DNA from: Datisca glomerata | Lineage: Eukaryota > Streptophyta > Magnoliopsida > Cucurbitales > Datiscaceae | Reading direction: 5' to 3' | DNA length: 64,000 nucleotides | NCBI GenBank assembly: GCA_003255025.1 | Contig: QANY01009387.1 | Coordinates: forward strand, 310,001 to 374,000 | Shown here: positions 46,901 through 58,029 of the stretch, one piece after another | Position numbering within the stretch: position 1 is the stretch's first letter | Layout: every line of letters starts with the position of its first letter | Made by a program: the position numbers and the translations under genes | The notes under the pieces: model-generated | Told to the model about the DNA's origin: nothing | Database searches by the model: none | What the model saw: only the letters and a program-made list of their open reading frames with translations

Positions 46901-47123
46901 GAGGGGTCGTTGGGCTGGCCCTGGTCAGTTCAGTTTTCTTCTTGGCATCCACAAGCCTGGGAACCGCCTTGGAACGGCGCTGGCGAACGATCCACTCAAC
47001 GTGAATAGCCGGTGTGAGCATCTTAGCCACTTGCGGCTGCGGAACCTGGTTAAGGCGAAGTAATAGCTTCGCGACCAGTAAGTCGTCCGCCATAGCCACC
47101 GTGACCCAGTCTTCGTCGGACAT
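43921..47123 (-). CDS. Conserved plant nuclear-type protein with coiled coil and C-terminal DLNLP (EAR-like) motif
   Basis: The only gene here that looks intact. Proposed exons (minus): 46797-47123, 45342-45401, 44829-44891, 44649-44720 and 43921-44205. All have GT donors and AG acceptors, every junction is in phase 0, and the product is about 268 residues. Exon 1 starts MSDEDWVTVAMADDLLVAKL and contains SPTTPLSWSGPTSVSGGAG, a block I associate with a conserved, poorly characterised plant family. Exon 2 has a basic KRPRRKK stretch that could be a nuclear signal. Exons 3-5 form a coiled coil (LAELKEEESLLLKERRDINN, LRLSVEKHRATNECLKRMK, LGLQSQQRL). The C-terminus has LLPDLNLPFQED, an EAR-like repressor motif, then the stop. 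I infer a nuclear regulator; this is not proven. The acceptor of exon 4 could be three bases later. Repeat DNA sits only in introns. Confidence 0.75.
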
Positions 47124-47155
47124 ATTAACACGCTTTGTATAAACGTACGTTAGCG

Positions 47156-47160
<5 letters not shown>

Positions 47161-47210
<50 letters not shown>
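47161..47210. repeat. (AG)25 dinucleotide microsatellite
   Basis: Perfect AG run of 50 bp. It lies 38 bp upstream of the start codon of the minus-strand gene, so in the transcript it is a CT run in the 5' leader. CT/GA microsatellites in plant 5' UTRs are common and can bind GAGA-type factors; its length probably varies between individuals. Confidence 0.95.
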
Positions 47211-47214
<4 letters not shown>

Positions 47215-47254
47215 GTGGCGATGGAGGAAAAATATTGACGTAGAAGGGGGTGAG

Positions 47255-47290
47255 GGGTACTTTATAATACATGGGAAATGTGTGAAAGTG
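47255..47290 (-). promoter_or_regulatory. Possible TATA box of the EAR-motif gene
   Basis: On the minus strand TATTATAAAGTACC lies about 135 bp upstream of the ATG at 47123, at a sensible distance if transcription starts just before the CT microsatellite. The same core (CTTTATAATACAT) occurs again at about 47312. Confidence 0.3.
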
Positions 47291-47489
47291 GATGGCATTG
47301 TTGACAACTCCTTTATAATACATACTCTCTTTTCCTGTACAATCGTGGGGACGCGTGGCACTGACTTCTTAGGAATTTTCTGCAGTTCAGAGATTAAAAT
47401 CTCGTTATTTAGTGCAAGGGTAAGACCAGCCCCCCCCAAGGCAATTTTGGGCCGTTGGATGAAAATTTTCAGAGATACAATCTGAACAG

Positions 47490-48655
47490 TTGATTGTCAG
47501 CCGGTTAACCTTTTGCTTTTTACTTTTTTGTAAAATCTATTTTAACCATCTTAAGGTAGTCAAAACTTTTGATTTTTTACCTCTTAAGTCATATTAAATA
47601 TAATATAGATTAAGTTTTTATGATTATTTAATTCTTTTATATTTTTTTCATCAATTATTCTTTTATAAATATTTTAATTATTATTTTATTAAAAATTTGA
47701 ATGCTCATATACACTATTTAGAGATATATTTATCCCATGAACATTTTTTTAATTAAAAACAATGAATTATTGAATGTTTGCAAAATTGTTTTTATATGTT
47801 GGTATCGGTGAATGTACTTTTATTTAGTTTTTTAATTTTAATGTAATAACTTTTAATGTTCATTATTCATTATAAAATAGTTTGTAAGACTATATTTTCT
47901 CTTCTCAAATAATTTTTTTCATCTTCTCGGATAAACGCTTTTTATTAGTTTCTTTTCATCTCATCTTACGATATACATATGTTAGAATTTTACATTCTTA
48001 AATTGAAATTTTTTTTGTAGATAATTTATAGTCTTCAGATGATGCATGACTTATTCAAATTTTTTTCTATTTCTAATAGTCTAATTCTAAGTATATCATC
48101 TTCAAGTGATACACGACATATTCAAATCTTTTTATATCGATAATAATTATTTGAAATCTGAGAAAATATTATAATTATTATTATTATTTTAATTTTATTT
48201 TAGGTTTACAACAACTTTGAAAGATAATATATTATTTCAATATTAATATTTCTTTTAAAACTTATTTTATAATATTAAAATACTTCAACACATACGAATT
48301 ACGTTCTTCTCAACTAGTTTCTACATTCTTCTCAACTAGTTTCTAATTAAATGTAGTTAAAATTTTACTCATTTCTAATTAAAATTATATATTGAACTTA
48401 AAAAAATGTAATTTAAATGGAAATAAACCCACATAAATAATTAAAATAAACGTAAGTGAAACTATTTAAAATGTCAATGAAAAATTTACTTAATGAATAA
48501 TTGTATCATTATTTATAAATCATCTATGTTTTAATGGTTGATGTTTTTGCATCACTTATATCTATATTTTAACGTAAACGATCATTTTTAATAATAATCC
48601 AAGCGTAGTTATTTGAGAATAATGTGAAAGTAGACAAAATAATGTTAACATTAGA
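47490..48655. other. Very AT-rich intergenic DNA
   Basis: Long A/T runs. CTTCTCAACTAGTTTCTA is directly duplicated near 48305-48345. No gene. Confidence 0.5.
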
Positions 48656-49346
48656 TACTAATTATTCTAAACTTTGAAGCCTAAATAAATAAAAAATCCT
48701 AAACCCTAACACTAATTATTTCATCACATAAATTATCCTCTCGTGTTTGCTCAAAACATGAAAGAAGAATAATCCAAAAATAGTCATTTGAGAAGTGTGT
48801 GAGAGTGAATAAGAATTTGAACTCTAAAACCATAAAGCCTGAATCATAAATTCTAAAGCAAAAACCCTAAAGCCCTATATCTATTACACTCAAGCATTGA
48901 TCATGTCCCAAAACGCTCGATTCGGATATGAATCAGCACCCACCAAATGCAACCAGATATGAGTCGGTTTGATATTGAAAAAGATTGCCATTGTCAAGTT
49001 AATAATAAAAGTCACCTAAATATAACTCGGTTGACTATTGGTTTGAACTGGCTCATGTCTGGTTAACAATAAAAGTCACCCGAACATAACTCAATTGACA
49101 ATTGGTTTAAACTGACCTATGTCCGGTTGTAACTTCGGATCACCAGATTTTGGTCAGTATGTTATGTTTTCAAACCGAACATGGTTCAGTTACTCGTAAA
49201 AGCTACACGGACATATACCAGTTGTCATTCAGGTCACCGGATTAAAGGTCAGGCAGTTATTTCTGTCAACCGAACTTGTTTCGCTTGCTAGTAAAATCCA
49301 CAAAGACATACCCTGGTTGACATTTATATCAAAACGCACATGCACA
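48656..49346 (+). repeat. Interspersed repeat, copy 1
   Basis: Contains ATCATGTCCCAAAACG.TC, CACCCACCAAATGCAACC, then a loose 60-65-bp periodicity of GGTTGACTATTGGTTTGAACTGG and related pieces. The reverse complements of the same blocks occur at 59880-60560 and 60650-61180. Family not identified. Confidence 0.45.
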
Positions 49347-49623
49347 CACTACTAGAAACATGAGTTTTTATGATAAAAGTTGATTTGTCAGTAAAAGATA
49401 TACTTTTATCAACCAATTTATTATTTCATCGGTAAAAGCCCAAAAATCTTCCGCCTGCACACTTTTTCCTTAGCTGGAAATTATTTAGTGACGAATATAT
49501 ATGTCATCACAATATGTGTCTTTTAGCGACCAAACTTTTATGTGGTCGTTAAAAATAGACTTATAGCGATGATTTTTTTTGTCGCTAAAAGTCTCATCCC
49601 TAAAACTCCAGTTTCTTGTAATG
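49347..49623. mobile_element. 277-bp CACTA MITE
   Basis: The left end CACTACTAGAAACATGAGTT and the inverted right end CATTACAAGAAACTGGAGTT share about 18 of 24 terminal bases. The interior holds subterminal inverted repeats: GATAAAAGTTGAT/ATCAACC, and TTTTAGCGACCAAA with GTGGTCGTTAAAA and GTCGCTAAAAG. This is typical of non-autonomous CACTA elements. The flanking triplets are ACA and ATA, a 2/3 match for the 3-bp duplication. Confidence 0.75.
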
Positions 49624-49629
49624 ATAGTC

Positions 49630-50450
49630 CAGATATAGACCTTAACTCTAAACCCTACATACTAATTGAACATGTAAAAAATATACACTGCCACGTGGAC
49701 AAGAGGGGCCTACCTAAGGGTTTGCGAAAAGTAGTCAAAAAGCATAAACGGGTTACAAGACTGAAGTCGCGAGGCACCCATAAACGAGATGATCAATACC
49801 TCAAGGACGGGACCCGCACCGCAAGAATGGGGATCATCACTTCAAGAACGGGAAAATACTAAGGGGGCCCACTCCTCCAGAAAAAGGATGTCGAGACTCG
49901 GAGAACTTCCCTGAACGGGTAAAGCGCTCGTTATACTGTGCAAGAGCAGGAAGAGGACAATCAGAAGAAGAACGAGAATGGATGAAAGGAATCCGGAATG
50001 ACAATCAAGTGACATGATTGATTAGGTAGTTGAATGACTCAGATGAGACAAGATGGCAGGCCACCAAGTGACCACGCCGGACTGGCTAGAACCACAAGAA
50101 ATCACCAAGTGACTATGATTGATTGGTGGCTAAGAAAGACGAAGAAAATGATAGGTAAGAAAGGGAATGAGGGTCATACTTGACAGGAACATCGACCCCT
50201 TTTTTAATTATTATTACTACTCCAATTAATTCATGTAAGTTAGGAAGTTTATATAATGCCAGTGTACTAAGTGAAACTCAGACATTCAATACAACTCAAG
50301 CATAGATAACACAAAGCATTTACCCATTACAATCTCTTGTTCCTAAACTCTCCATCTCTCTCATTAATACTCATATAAGTCTACCATTATCAATACTTTT
50401 TTTCTTTAATCCTTGATTAGTGGAAAAAATATTTTACATTTTGGTTCTCT
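49630..50450 (+). repeat. Probable 5' LTR of element C
   Basis: Non-coding, GC-richer than the surroundings, with a TATA-like TTTATATAATGCC at 50248-50260 followed by AACTCAGACATTCAATAC-type leader DNA. This is typical of LTR U3-R-U5. The exact ends are not seen because no second LTR copy is present. ORFs here are not coding. Confidence 0.45.
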
Positions 50451-50502
50451 CATTGAGAGTTGAGAGAAAAGCTCAAAAGGCCCACCTTACATAGTAATAA
50501 AC

Positions 50503-51980
50503 ATGTTTAGAACCAGATCCAATGCAGCTCTAAATGGAGACAACATGCCGAGAAATGAAGATGAGAACGTAGATCAACCAAGCCCACCCACAAAAATGCT
50601 ACAGACAATCCTAAACAGGATGTATGAGATGGAACAGAGGAAAATTGAAGCAATGTATAATGCATGGCAGAATATGTAAGATCATATCAACACACTACAA
50701 CAAGAATTCGCGAAAACGTGAGTAGAGGTCAGCCAGCGGTCGAATGATGACGAATGGGAAAACAACGATGAACAAGAAACCCACTCCGGGGGTAACCATC
50801 AAGACAGAAGGCAAGGGATCACGAGAACAGTAGAAACATACGTTGGGAAGAAGAAGTCCAGTCTTAAAATCTTGTGAATGATGCTATGGGAGAACCTCGA
50901 CAATCCCGAGTCATATCAAAGGAAGTGATAGAAGAATTGTTCGGCCAAAAGATGATAAAGATAAGGAATCTCGAGAGTACGAGAAAAACTAACCTTGAAT
51001 CTTTTATCCGGACGCCATTAGGCCCATAAGTCCTAGTATCTCCCATACCTAAAACATTTGTTGCGCCCAGGTTCAAATGTTACGAAGGAAAGTCTGATCC
51101 CATAGACCATCTTCAATGATTCAGACAATATGTCACTGTACCCACACAATGACAAGTTGATGTACAAAATATTCCCCACCAGTCTAGATAGGGCAGCTTT
51201 GGAGTGGTACCACATCTTACCGATGCACTCGATCACGAGCTTCACTATTATGTCCTCTGTTTTCATAGAACAATACTCAACAAACCGTACCGTCATGGAA
51301 GACTCAGATCACCTAATGATAATCTCTACCAAGGAAGGGGAGTCCCTACGGGAGTACATTCATCGCTTCAAAAATGAAATGGCCAAGGTTGAGAACTGCG
51401 ACGACCGATTCGCCAGACTACCCTTTCGATGAGGTCTGGACCAAGGGTCACCCTTTTTCGAGGATTTGTTCAAGATGAAGCCCCTTTCTATGGCGGAGAT
51501 TTTCCAACAGGCGCAGGCCTATATTACCTTGGAGGAAGAGAACAGGAGTATGTTAGGAACGGTTGAACGAAAAAAAAGAAGAATCCTGGAAATGGGAAAG
51601 AAGTGTAAGACCTAAAAGAAGGAATCATGATGAAGTAGAAGAACAAATGGGAGGAAAGTCTAATAAGACAAGAATATCCACCGGAGGTGAGATTTTGACA
51701 GAGTTCACCCGAGGGACAGGGTATACACACCGTTGACCATCTCGATCAACCATATACTAGAAAAAAAAAATTAAAGACAAAACCTTGGCAGAAAAGACCG
51801 CCCCCGTTCACCAAGGAACCTAGCTACAAAGATAAAGATAAATATTGCTCCTATCATAAGAGCAACGTGTATTACACGCAAGACTGTTTTCAGTTCAAAG
51901 ACTATGTTGAGCAGATGATCGAAGAAGGATACTTAGCCCATTTGTGAAAGAAGATGAACAGAAACACAAGACTAAGAAAG
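50503..51980 (+). pseudogene. gag region of element C
   Basis: Start ATG 50503 (MFRTRSNAALNGDNMPRNED) after the LTR leader. The conserved core runs PRFKCYEGKSDPIDHLQ (51070-51120), LYPHNDKLMYKIFPTSLDR...EWYHILP (51136-51230) and SLREYIHRFKNEMAKVE (51340-51400). The zinc-knuckle-like YCSYHKSNVYYTQDCFQFKD is at about 51843-51905. Stops occur at 50678 and 51429, with frame changes between blocks. Confidence 0.82.
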
Positions 51981-52159
51981 ACATTCGAGAAGAAGACATG
52001 ATAGATGAGGGAAAGTAGCCCCTCCGCATCGTCAACACGGTTATAGCATTAACCGAATAAGAGGGGACGACAAGAAAGGAAAGGAAGATATACTGCAAGA
52101 ATCCAACATTAGAAAGACATCAGTAAAAGTCCTCAAACAGAAATGGGGATTCACCACTA

Positions 52160-52663
52160 GTGTTCAACGGCTCCGATCTGGAACATGACGGACACCACAA
52201 CGATGCCCTTGTCATTCTAATACAAGTTGGCAACAGCTTATTGAGGAGGGTCTTGGTGGACGATGGGAGCGTAGTGAACTTCGAGGACCGTGGAGAAAAT
52301 GTCCATGGGAGGTCAAAAGTTACAAGGAACTTTGCAACCGTAATCGGTTTCAATGGAGGCATCAACTACTCAGAAGGAACTCTGAGTCTCCTGGTGAGCG
52401 CGAATCCGTTTAACTATATAATCGAGTTCATGGTACTAGGAACAGCTTCCCCGTACAACGTAATCCTTGGGAGGACCTGGCTCCATAAAATGAAGGTTGT
52501 ACCCTCAACACTCTACCAAGTGTTGAAGTACTCGTCACCAAAGAGAGTGAAAAGAATAAGAGGCGACCAGGCCGTGGCTCGCATATGTTCAGTGGCCGCT
52601 TTAGAATCTGCAAAGAAAAAGGCTACGGAGAAGGCCGAAGGAAAAAGACCTGTGGATCTATAG
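52160..52663 (+). pseudogene. Retropepsin region of element C
   Basis: A 167-codon open stretch. HNDALVILIQVGNSLLRRVL leads to VDDGSVVNF (about 52255-52280), the aspartic protease site with D-D-G-S where D-x-G-S/T is expected. ATVIGFNGGINYSEGTLSL and SPYNVILGRTWLHKMKVVPS (52450-52510) are the flap-side and LGR blocks. RGDQAVAR near the end is also typical of Tat proteases. It is preceded and followed by stops. Confidence 0.8.
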
Positions 52664-52769
52664 CAATCATAGAAAATATACAAAATGGCTCGAGGTACGA
52701 AGCAGGAGAAGAAACGGAGCCTATATGTTTGGAAGAAGGCACCTAGAAAATAACCAACGTTGGCGCCCA

Positions 52770-53630
52770 TTTAGAGGAAAATGAGAAAAATAAGTTGATA
52801 GAATTTCTAAAGGAAAACAGAGATATATTTACAGCGACAACACAAGAGATGCCTGGTATTCCAGAAAAGATCATCAGCCACAGGTTAAACACGGAGCCCT
52901 TAAAACCTGTGAAACAAAGGAAGAGAAGCTTCGCTCCTGAGCAGAATTAAATGATCAAAGAGAAGGTTGAGAAGCTCTTGGCAGTATATTTCATCAGAGA
53001 AGTAAACTACCCTGAATGGATAGCTAAAATAGTGATGGTACGAAAGAAGAACGGGAAGTGAAGGATCTGCGTCGACTTCACTAACCTGAACAAGGCATGC
53101 CCCAAAGACGAATACCCCTTGCCAAGGATAGATTAAGTGGTGGATGCCACTTCAGGGCACGAACTTCCCAGCTTCATGGATGCTTACTCAAGTTACAATC
53201 AGATGAAAATGTTCCAACCCGATCAGGAAAAAACCTCTTTCACTACTAAGTATGACGTCTATTGCTAGAAAATCATGCACTTTGGTTTAAAGAATGCAGG
53301 TGTAACCTATCAAAGGCTGGTGAACAAGGCCTTCCGTAAGCAGATCGGAAAGAATATGGAAGCCTATGTTGATGACATGTTGGTCAAAAGTAAGAAGCGG
53401 GAAGACCACATTCAGAACCTTAAAGAAGCCTTCTATGTTCTAAGGTGAAATTCCATTAGGCTGAACCCGCAGAAGTGCGCTTTTGAAGTGGCGACGGGAA
53501 AGTTACTTGGACACCTAATTATGCAACGAAGAATTGAAGTAAACTCGGACCAGGTGAACGCAATCACAGAAATGAGGTCCTCGTGGAACCTAAAAAAAAT
53601 CTAAGGGTTAACGGAAAGACTGGCCACCCT
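52770..53630 (+). pseudogene. Reverse transcriptase of element C
   Basis: It includes VRKKNGK then a stop (TGA for W), RICVDFTNLNKACPKDEYPL (53065-53120), SFMDAYSSYNQMKMF, MHFGLKNAGVTYQRLVNKAF (53280-53330), YVDDMLVKSKK (53364-53397, catalytic YVDD intact), and LNPQKCAFEVATGKLLGH (53460-53515). The frame is nearly continuous, with point stops only (about 52948, 53059, 53134, 53266, 53446), so this domain is the best preserved of the three elements. Confidence 0.87.
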
Positions 53631-53639
53631 AAAAAGGTT

Positions 53640-54140
53640 AATGTCCATATCAACGGACAGATGAAAGAGATTGCAAAAAAACTCCGCGAGCGGCTGGAAT
53701 GAAGACTGCGAAGAAGCCTTTGACAAAGTTAAAGAGTACCTAACGGCTTCCTCTTACTCTCCAAATCTACTCCCGGTGAGCAGCTTATGTTATACGTAGC
53801 CGTCTCCATGGGGGAAGTCAGTGCAGTACTCATCAAAGAAGAGAAATGGAAATATAAACCAATATACTTCATGAGTAAAAGTCTAGTAGCGGTGGAGACA
53901 AGATATAAACGAATGGAGAAATTAGTACTGGCCATTGTAATTGTGGCACGAAAACTAAGACCTTATTTGCAAGCGACAACATCAAGGTATTAACTGATTC
54001 TTCCATTAAAAGCCTTCTACACTCGACGAATGCAAGCGGGAGAATAAAAAAATGGTCAATTGAGCTAAGCCTGTAGGACATAAGTTACGAGCCCCAAACT
54101 TCAATAAAAGGGCAGGCGTTAGCAGATTTTGTAGCAGACT
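53640..54140 (+). pseudogene. RNase H domain of element C
   Basis: NEDCEEAFDKVKEYLT near 53700, LMLYVAVSMGEVSAVLIKEE (53787-53845) and KPIYFMSKSLVAVETRYKRM (53858-53915) are the RNase H entry blocks. A frame shift near 53990 is followed by SSIKSLLHSTNASGRIKKW and QALADFVADF (54110-54145). Confidence 0.82.
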
Positions 54141-54149
54141 TCACGAAAA

Positions 54150-54640
54150 AGGAAGTCAAACAGGAAACCCACCAAACGGGAGAAGATGGAACTTGGAAAC
54201 TCTTTGTTGATAGTGCTTCAAATATTAAATGAGCAGGAGTAGGGGTTGTAATAGAAACTCTCTTCAGAGAAATATTAAAACACTCAATCTCCTTCTAATT
54301 CAATGCTTCAAATAATGAAGCAGAGTATGAAACGCTGATCGTGGGAGTATCCCTGCTGCTCAAATATGAGGTGACTAATGTTAAAATTTTCTGTGATTCC
54401 ATGTTGATTGTGAAACAGGTCACGAGGGAATATGTAGCAAAAGATGAACAGATGGTGAATTATTTACAACGAGTAAAGGATAACCTCAGCACGATAAAAG
54501 AATATGAGATCCAAAAATTTCTAAGAACTGAGAACGGGCACGCTGATGCCCTGGAAAATCTGGGATCTTCATTACGCTTCCCCTACAAAAGGATCGCCCC
54601 CGTAGAAATTCTGAAGAAGTCAAGCATCTGACTCCCGTGG
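54150..54640 (+). pseudogene. Archaeal-type RNase H of element C
   Basis: WKLFVDSASNIK, a stop, AGVGVVIET, then NASNNEAEYETLIVGVSLLL (54302-54360), VKIFCDSMLIVKQV (54380-54420) and ENGHADALENLGSS (54532-54570). Active-site acidic residues (D of FVDS, E of AEYE, D of CDS, D of HADAL) are visible. This domain assigns C to the Tat lineage. Confidence 0.82.
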
Positions 54641-54699
54641 AGTAACGTGGCTGATGTAGAAATTGAATGGGAACCCAGTAGGCAGGATGTCATAATCCT

Positions 54700-55880
54700 T
54701 CACTTGAAGAAAAAATGCTTCCAAAAGACAAACTACTTGCCAAAAGGTGCAGTAACGAGGTTCCAAGTATACGATGTTTAACGGGGTATTGTATAAGAAA
54801 ATGTTTGCAGGACCGTACCAGAAGTGTCTATGAGAAAATGAGACACAGTATTTGTCAGTAGAAATTTACGAAGACATATGCGAAAACCAGACTGGGGGCA
54901 GATGACTAGCCCATAAGTCATGAATGAATGATACCACTGGCCCTGAATGTATCAGGATGCCAAACAACATGTGAAAAGGTGTGAGAAGTGTCAGCGTTTC
55001 ACACCCGTAGCAAAGATGGCCCTCGAAGAACTTTAAACTGTGGCTAGTCCTGGGTCGTTCATATAGTGAGGCCTTGACATTATTAAGCCACTCCCCATGG
55101 CACCTGCCCAGAAGCATTTTTTATTGGTAGCAACAGAATTATTTTACTAAGTGGATTGAGGTTCAAGCTTTTGCCAGAATCTGTGAGGAAGAAGTAAAAT
55201 GGTTCCTATGAAAAAACTTGGTGTGCAGGTATGGGATCCCCCAGATCTTGATATTTGACAACGGGCTTCAGTTCACCGGAAACTTAGTAAAAACATTTTG
55301 TGAAGATCTGAAGATCATGATTCACTTCTCCACGCCTTACTACCGCATGGGAATGGGCAAGCAGAAAGAGCAAGTCGGGTCATACTTAACAACCTGAAGA
55401 AATGGCTGGAATTCGCCAAAGGAAAATGGGTGGAAGAGCTATTTGTAGTCTTATGGGTATACAGAACGACCCTAAGAGAGACAACATGAGAAACCCCGTT
55501 CGCATTTGCATACAGAGCACAAGCGGTCATTCCCGTAGAAATTGGAAGCCCTGCCATCAGATCTGAGTTAAATGAACAACAAAATGGAGAACTCATAAGA
55601 AACGGTCTTGATGAACTAGAGGGAAGAAGGGAAGCGTCCCTAATCAGAATGGCTCGTTACAATCAGAAAATCAGATCTTATTTCCAGAAGAATGTGAGAT
55701 ATGGGAATTCCAAACAGGAGACCTAGTCCTCAGAAAAATCTTCCAAATGGAAGGGAAGTTCTTGCCATCCTGAGAGGGACTACATCATCAGTGAAATTGG
55801 AGGAAACGGATACTACCACTTGGAAATGAAGAGGGAACGAAATTACAGAAACCATGGAGCACGATTCATCTGAAAAAATA
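54700..55880 (+). pseudogene. Integrase region of element C
   Basis: Heavily broken. The HHCC remnant includes CEKCQRFTP (54990-55015). Core pieces are TKWIEVQAFARICEEEV (55147-55195), YGIPQILIFDNGLQFTGN (55230-55285, holding the second catalytic D) and STPYYRMGMG (55330-55360), after which the GQ.E motif is frameshifted. The C-terminal part (55440-55880) has RTTLRETT- and DLVLRKIFQ-like blocks of gypsy integrases. Confidence 0.78.
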
Positions 55881-55999
55881 TTTTATGTAATGAATGTAAG
55901 AAATTTATTATAATGAGACACTTTCTCGTGGTTTTTTCCTACAAGGGTATTCCATGTAAAAATAGTGGCGCCAATCCTCTCTCCTCAGCTGAATCACTA

Positions 56000-56385
56000 T
56001 TGAAAAGGAACAAGGGCATGAAAAGTCTTTGGGAGGGGCAGTTCATAAGTTCTACTCTCAGAAAAAACTAAGGGCATAAAAAGTACCTGGAAAAGATAGT
56101 TTATAAGTCCTACTCCCAAATGGAACTAAAGGGATAAAAAAGTCATTGGGAGCATCATTTTATAAGTCCTACTCTCAGAAGAAACTAAGGACATAAAAAA
56201 GTCTTTAGAAGGGGCAATTTATAAATTATACTCCCAGAATGAACTAAGGGCATAAAAAGTCCTTGGGAGGGCAGTTCATAAGTCTTACTCTCTGAAGGAA
56301 CTAAGGAAATACAAATTTCATATGAGGGGCAATTCATAAGTGCTACTCCCAAAAAAACTAGGGGCATGAAAAACGCTTAAGCCCT
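56000..56385 (+). repeat. 59-bp tandem repeats in the 3' region of element C
   Basis: AAGGGCATAAAAAGTC or a variant recurs at about 56013, 56071, 56128, 56188, 56247, 56303 and 56361. Each is followed by GGGAGGGGCAGTTCATAAGT and CTACTCTCAGAA. There are seven copies at a 57-60 bp spacing. This is unrelated in sequence to the 111-bp arrays of A and B but at the equivalent place, after integrase. Confidence 0.88.
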
Positions 56386-56549
56386 ATTTTCAAAAGGAAA
56401 TATAATTGAAAAAGGAGAAACCATGGAACCAAGCGATTCCAACAGGCCCGCTGCAATAAACAAGAAGGGAACTTCAGTCTCAATGGATGAAAAGTAGAAA
56501 TAATCAAAACGGATAAACATACTTTTACCTAGGCATTCCTTGATTCAAG

Positions 56550-58029
56550 TGTTTAAAGGACTAAGTGTGTAATTGAATTTATATGTGTTATCCTCATCAG
56601 CTTTAATTGTCTATAAGCATGTTACTTTCAAAAATATGTTTGGGTAAATTGACTTATATAACGATGTGACTCTGATGTTATAATTGTATCATGTATTTGT
56701 TATATGTTTAACCATTTTTTCGATAATTATTATATTTGGTTAACACTTTGGTAATTGATTTCTGTTCAGTTATTGATGTGATTATCATGAGATAAAATGT
56801 CAGAGTATGACTGATTCTGCGTAGTATGCTATCATGTTTGATTCTGTTATATGTATCAGTATGCATTATATGATTAATTATTGTCATACGTTGGATTCTG
56901 CAAGTTATGAGGTTAATTTATTCAAGTCGTATTTAAGCAAAATATGAACTTAAGCATGACCTTTAGTTAACAAGAAATCAGGATTGTTCACGTTATGTTA
57001 TGTTCAACGAATGGGGTTTCATTTGTTCATGCTTCGTCACACATAGGGTGTATTCTGTTCATGTTTTGGTCATTCATTGGGTGTCATCTGTCAATATTTT
57101 CCGTCACTCATGAGGTGTCATCTATTCATGCTTTTCGTCACCTATGAGTGGCATCTATTCTATCTCCCAATGATTGTCATCTGTTTCGTCGCTCGATGTG
57201 TGCCATTCATTTCGTTGCCCAATTCGTCATGATGTGTTTCAATTAACGTGTGATGATTAAGTTATAAACTAGAGGATATGACAAGCCAAGATATGATTAA
57301 AATTGTTAAATGATTCTCTTTGAGACACTGTTATCTTCATGCTATGTTAAGTCATGTCATGATCAAGTACGTTACTTTATTTCATTTATGTTATATGTCA
57401 AGTTCAGTTATGTTATGTCATGGTCAAGTACGTTACTTTATTTCATTTATGTTATATGTCAAGTTCAGTTATGTTATGTCATAATTGTATTTATGACATG
57501 TGGAGTGCATGTTATTATGTGAGTTTGCTTACTGAGTATTTTAAAATACTCATTCCCCCACAGTTAATTATGATGCAGGTGGTGATGGCGAGCAACATGA
57601 GTGAGAGACTGTCATAACCAGTTAGATAAGATGAATTTATGTTTTCAGTTTATGTTTTGATTTAAAACTAGGAAAACATTTTCTGTTAAAATTGGTTGTT
57701 CAAGTAGTTTATTTTACGATATGATGAGTGAAAGTTTCATGAATTATGGATTTCAAGTTTTGACTTTATTTTAGAATATAATTCAGTTTTTTTAGGTTTT
57801 ATTAATTATGCATTTAAGACAATTTATCGCTTCCTCTATTTTATGATTAAGATTCCAATCATGGATAAGTTTAATGCTTCCGCTATTTAAGGTTAGGGGT
57901 TTTCCATCATGGGTAAATTAGTAATTTTTAATTTGGGAATTTTTTCAAAATTAGGGTTTGTTTCAAATTGAAGATTTCAAAATTATGAAATTACACGTAT
58001 GTTTAACCCTCGGGGATCGGGGTGTCACA
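56550..58029 (+). repeat. Chromovirus (Tekay/Del)-like LTR, possibly solo
   Basis: A non-coding, T-rich 1.5-kb block ending CGGGGATCGGGGTGTCACA, like the 3' ends of Tekay/Del LTRs (GGGGTGTTACA in intact members). It contains a perfect 61-bp direct duplication at 57361-57482 and a set of TTCATGCTT.CGTCAC.CATGAG.TGTCATCT repeats at 57010-57200. A CACTA ORF starts immediately after it, so no retroelement interior follows. The left end is approximate. Confidence 0.55.

Larger units (their letters stand above)
49630..56500 (+). mobile_element. Element C: a third, distinct Tat-lineage Ty3/gypsy element
   Basis: In order: probable 5' LTR (to about 50450), gag (50503), protease, RT, RNase H, aRNH, integrase, then 59-bp tandem repeats (56000-56385). 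The aRNH places it in the Tat lineage, but its proteins differ strongly from A and B and it has no antisense PMD gene. Many stops are W-to-stop or Q/R-to-stop changes. The 3' LTR is missing; another LTR starts near 56550. Confidence 0.85.

Noticed and set aside
47125..47485. ORFs on both strands with long RE or SL repeats.
   Set aside because: Produced by the AG microsatellite upstream of the EAR-motif gene.
48690..48890. CCTAAACCCTAAC and AAACCCTAAAG as telomere-type repeats.
   Set aside because: Only isolated single units; no tandem run, so not an interstitial telomere array.
49542..49862. 106-codon basic ORF.
   Set aside because: It starts inside the CACTA MITE and ends in the LTR of element C, crossing two unrelated repeats.
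57310..57617. ORFs of 65-70 codons near 57.4 kb.
   Set aside because: They come from the 61-bp direct duplication inside the chromovirus-like LTR.
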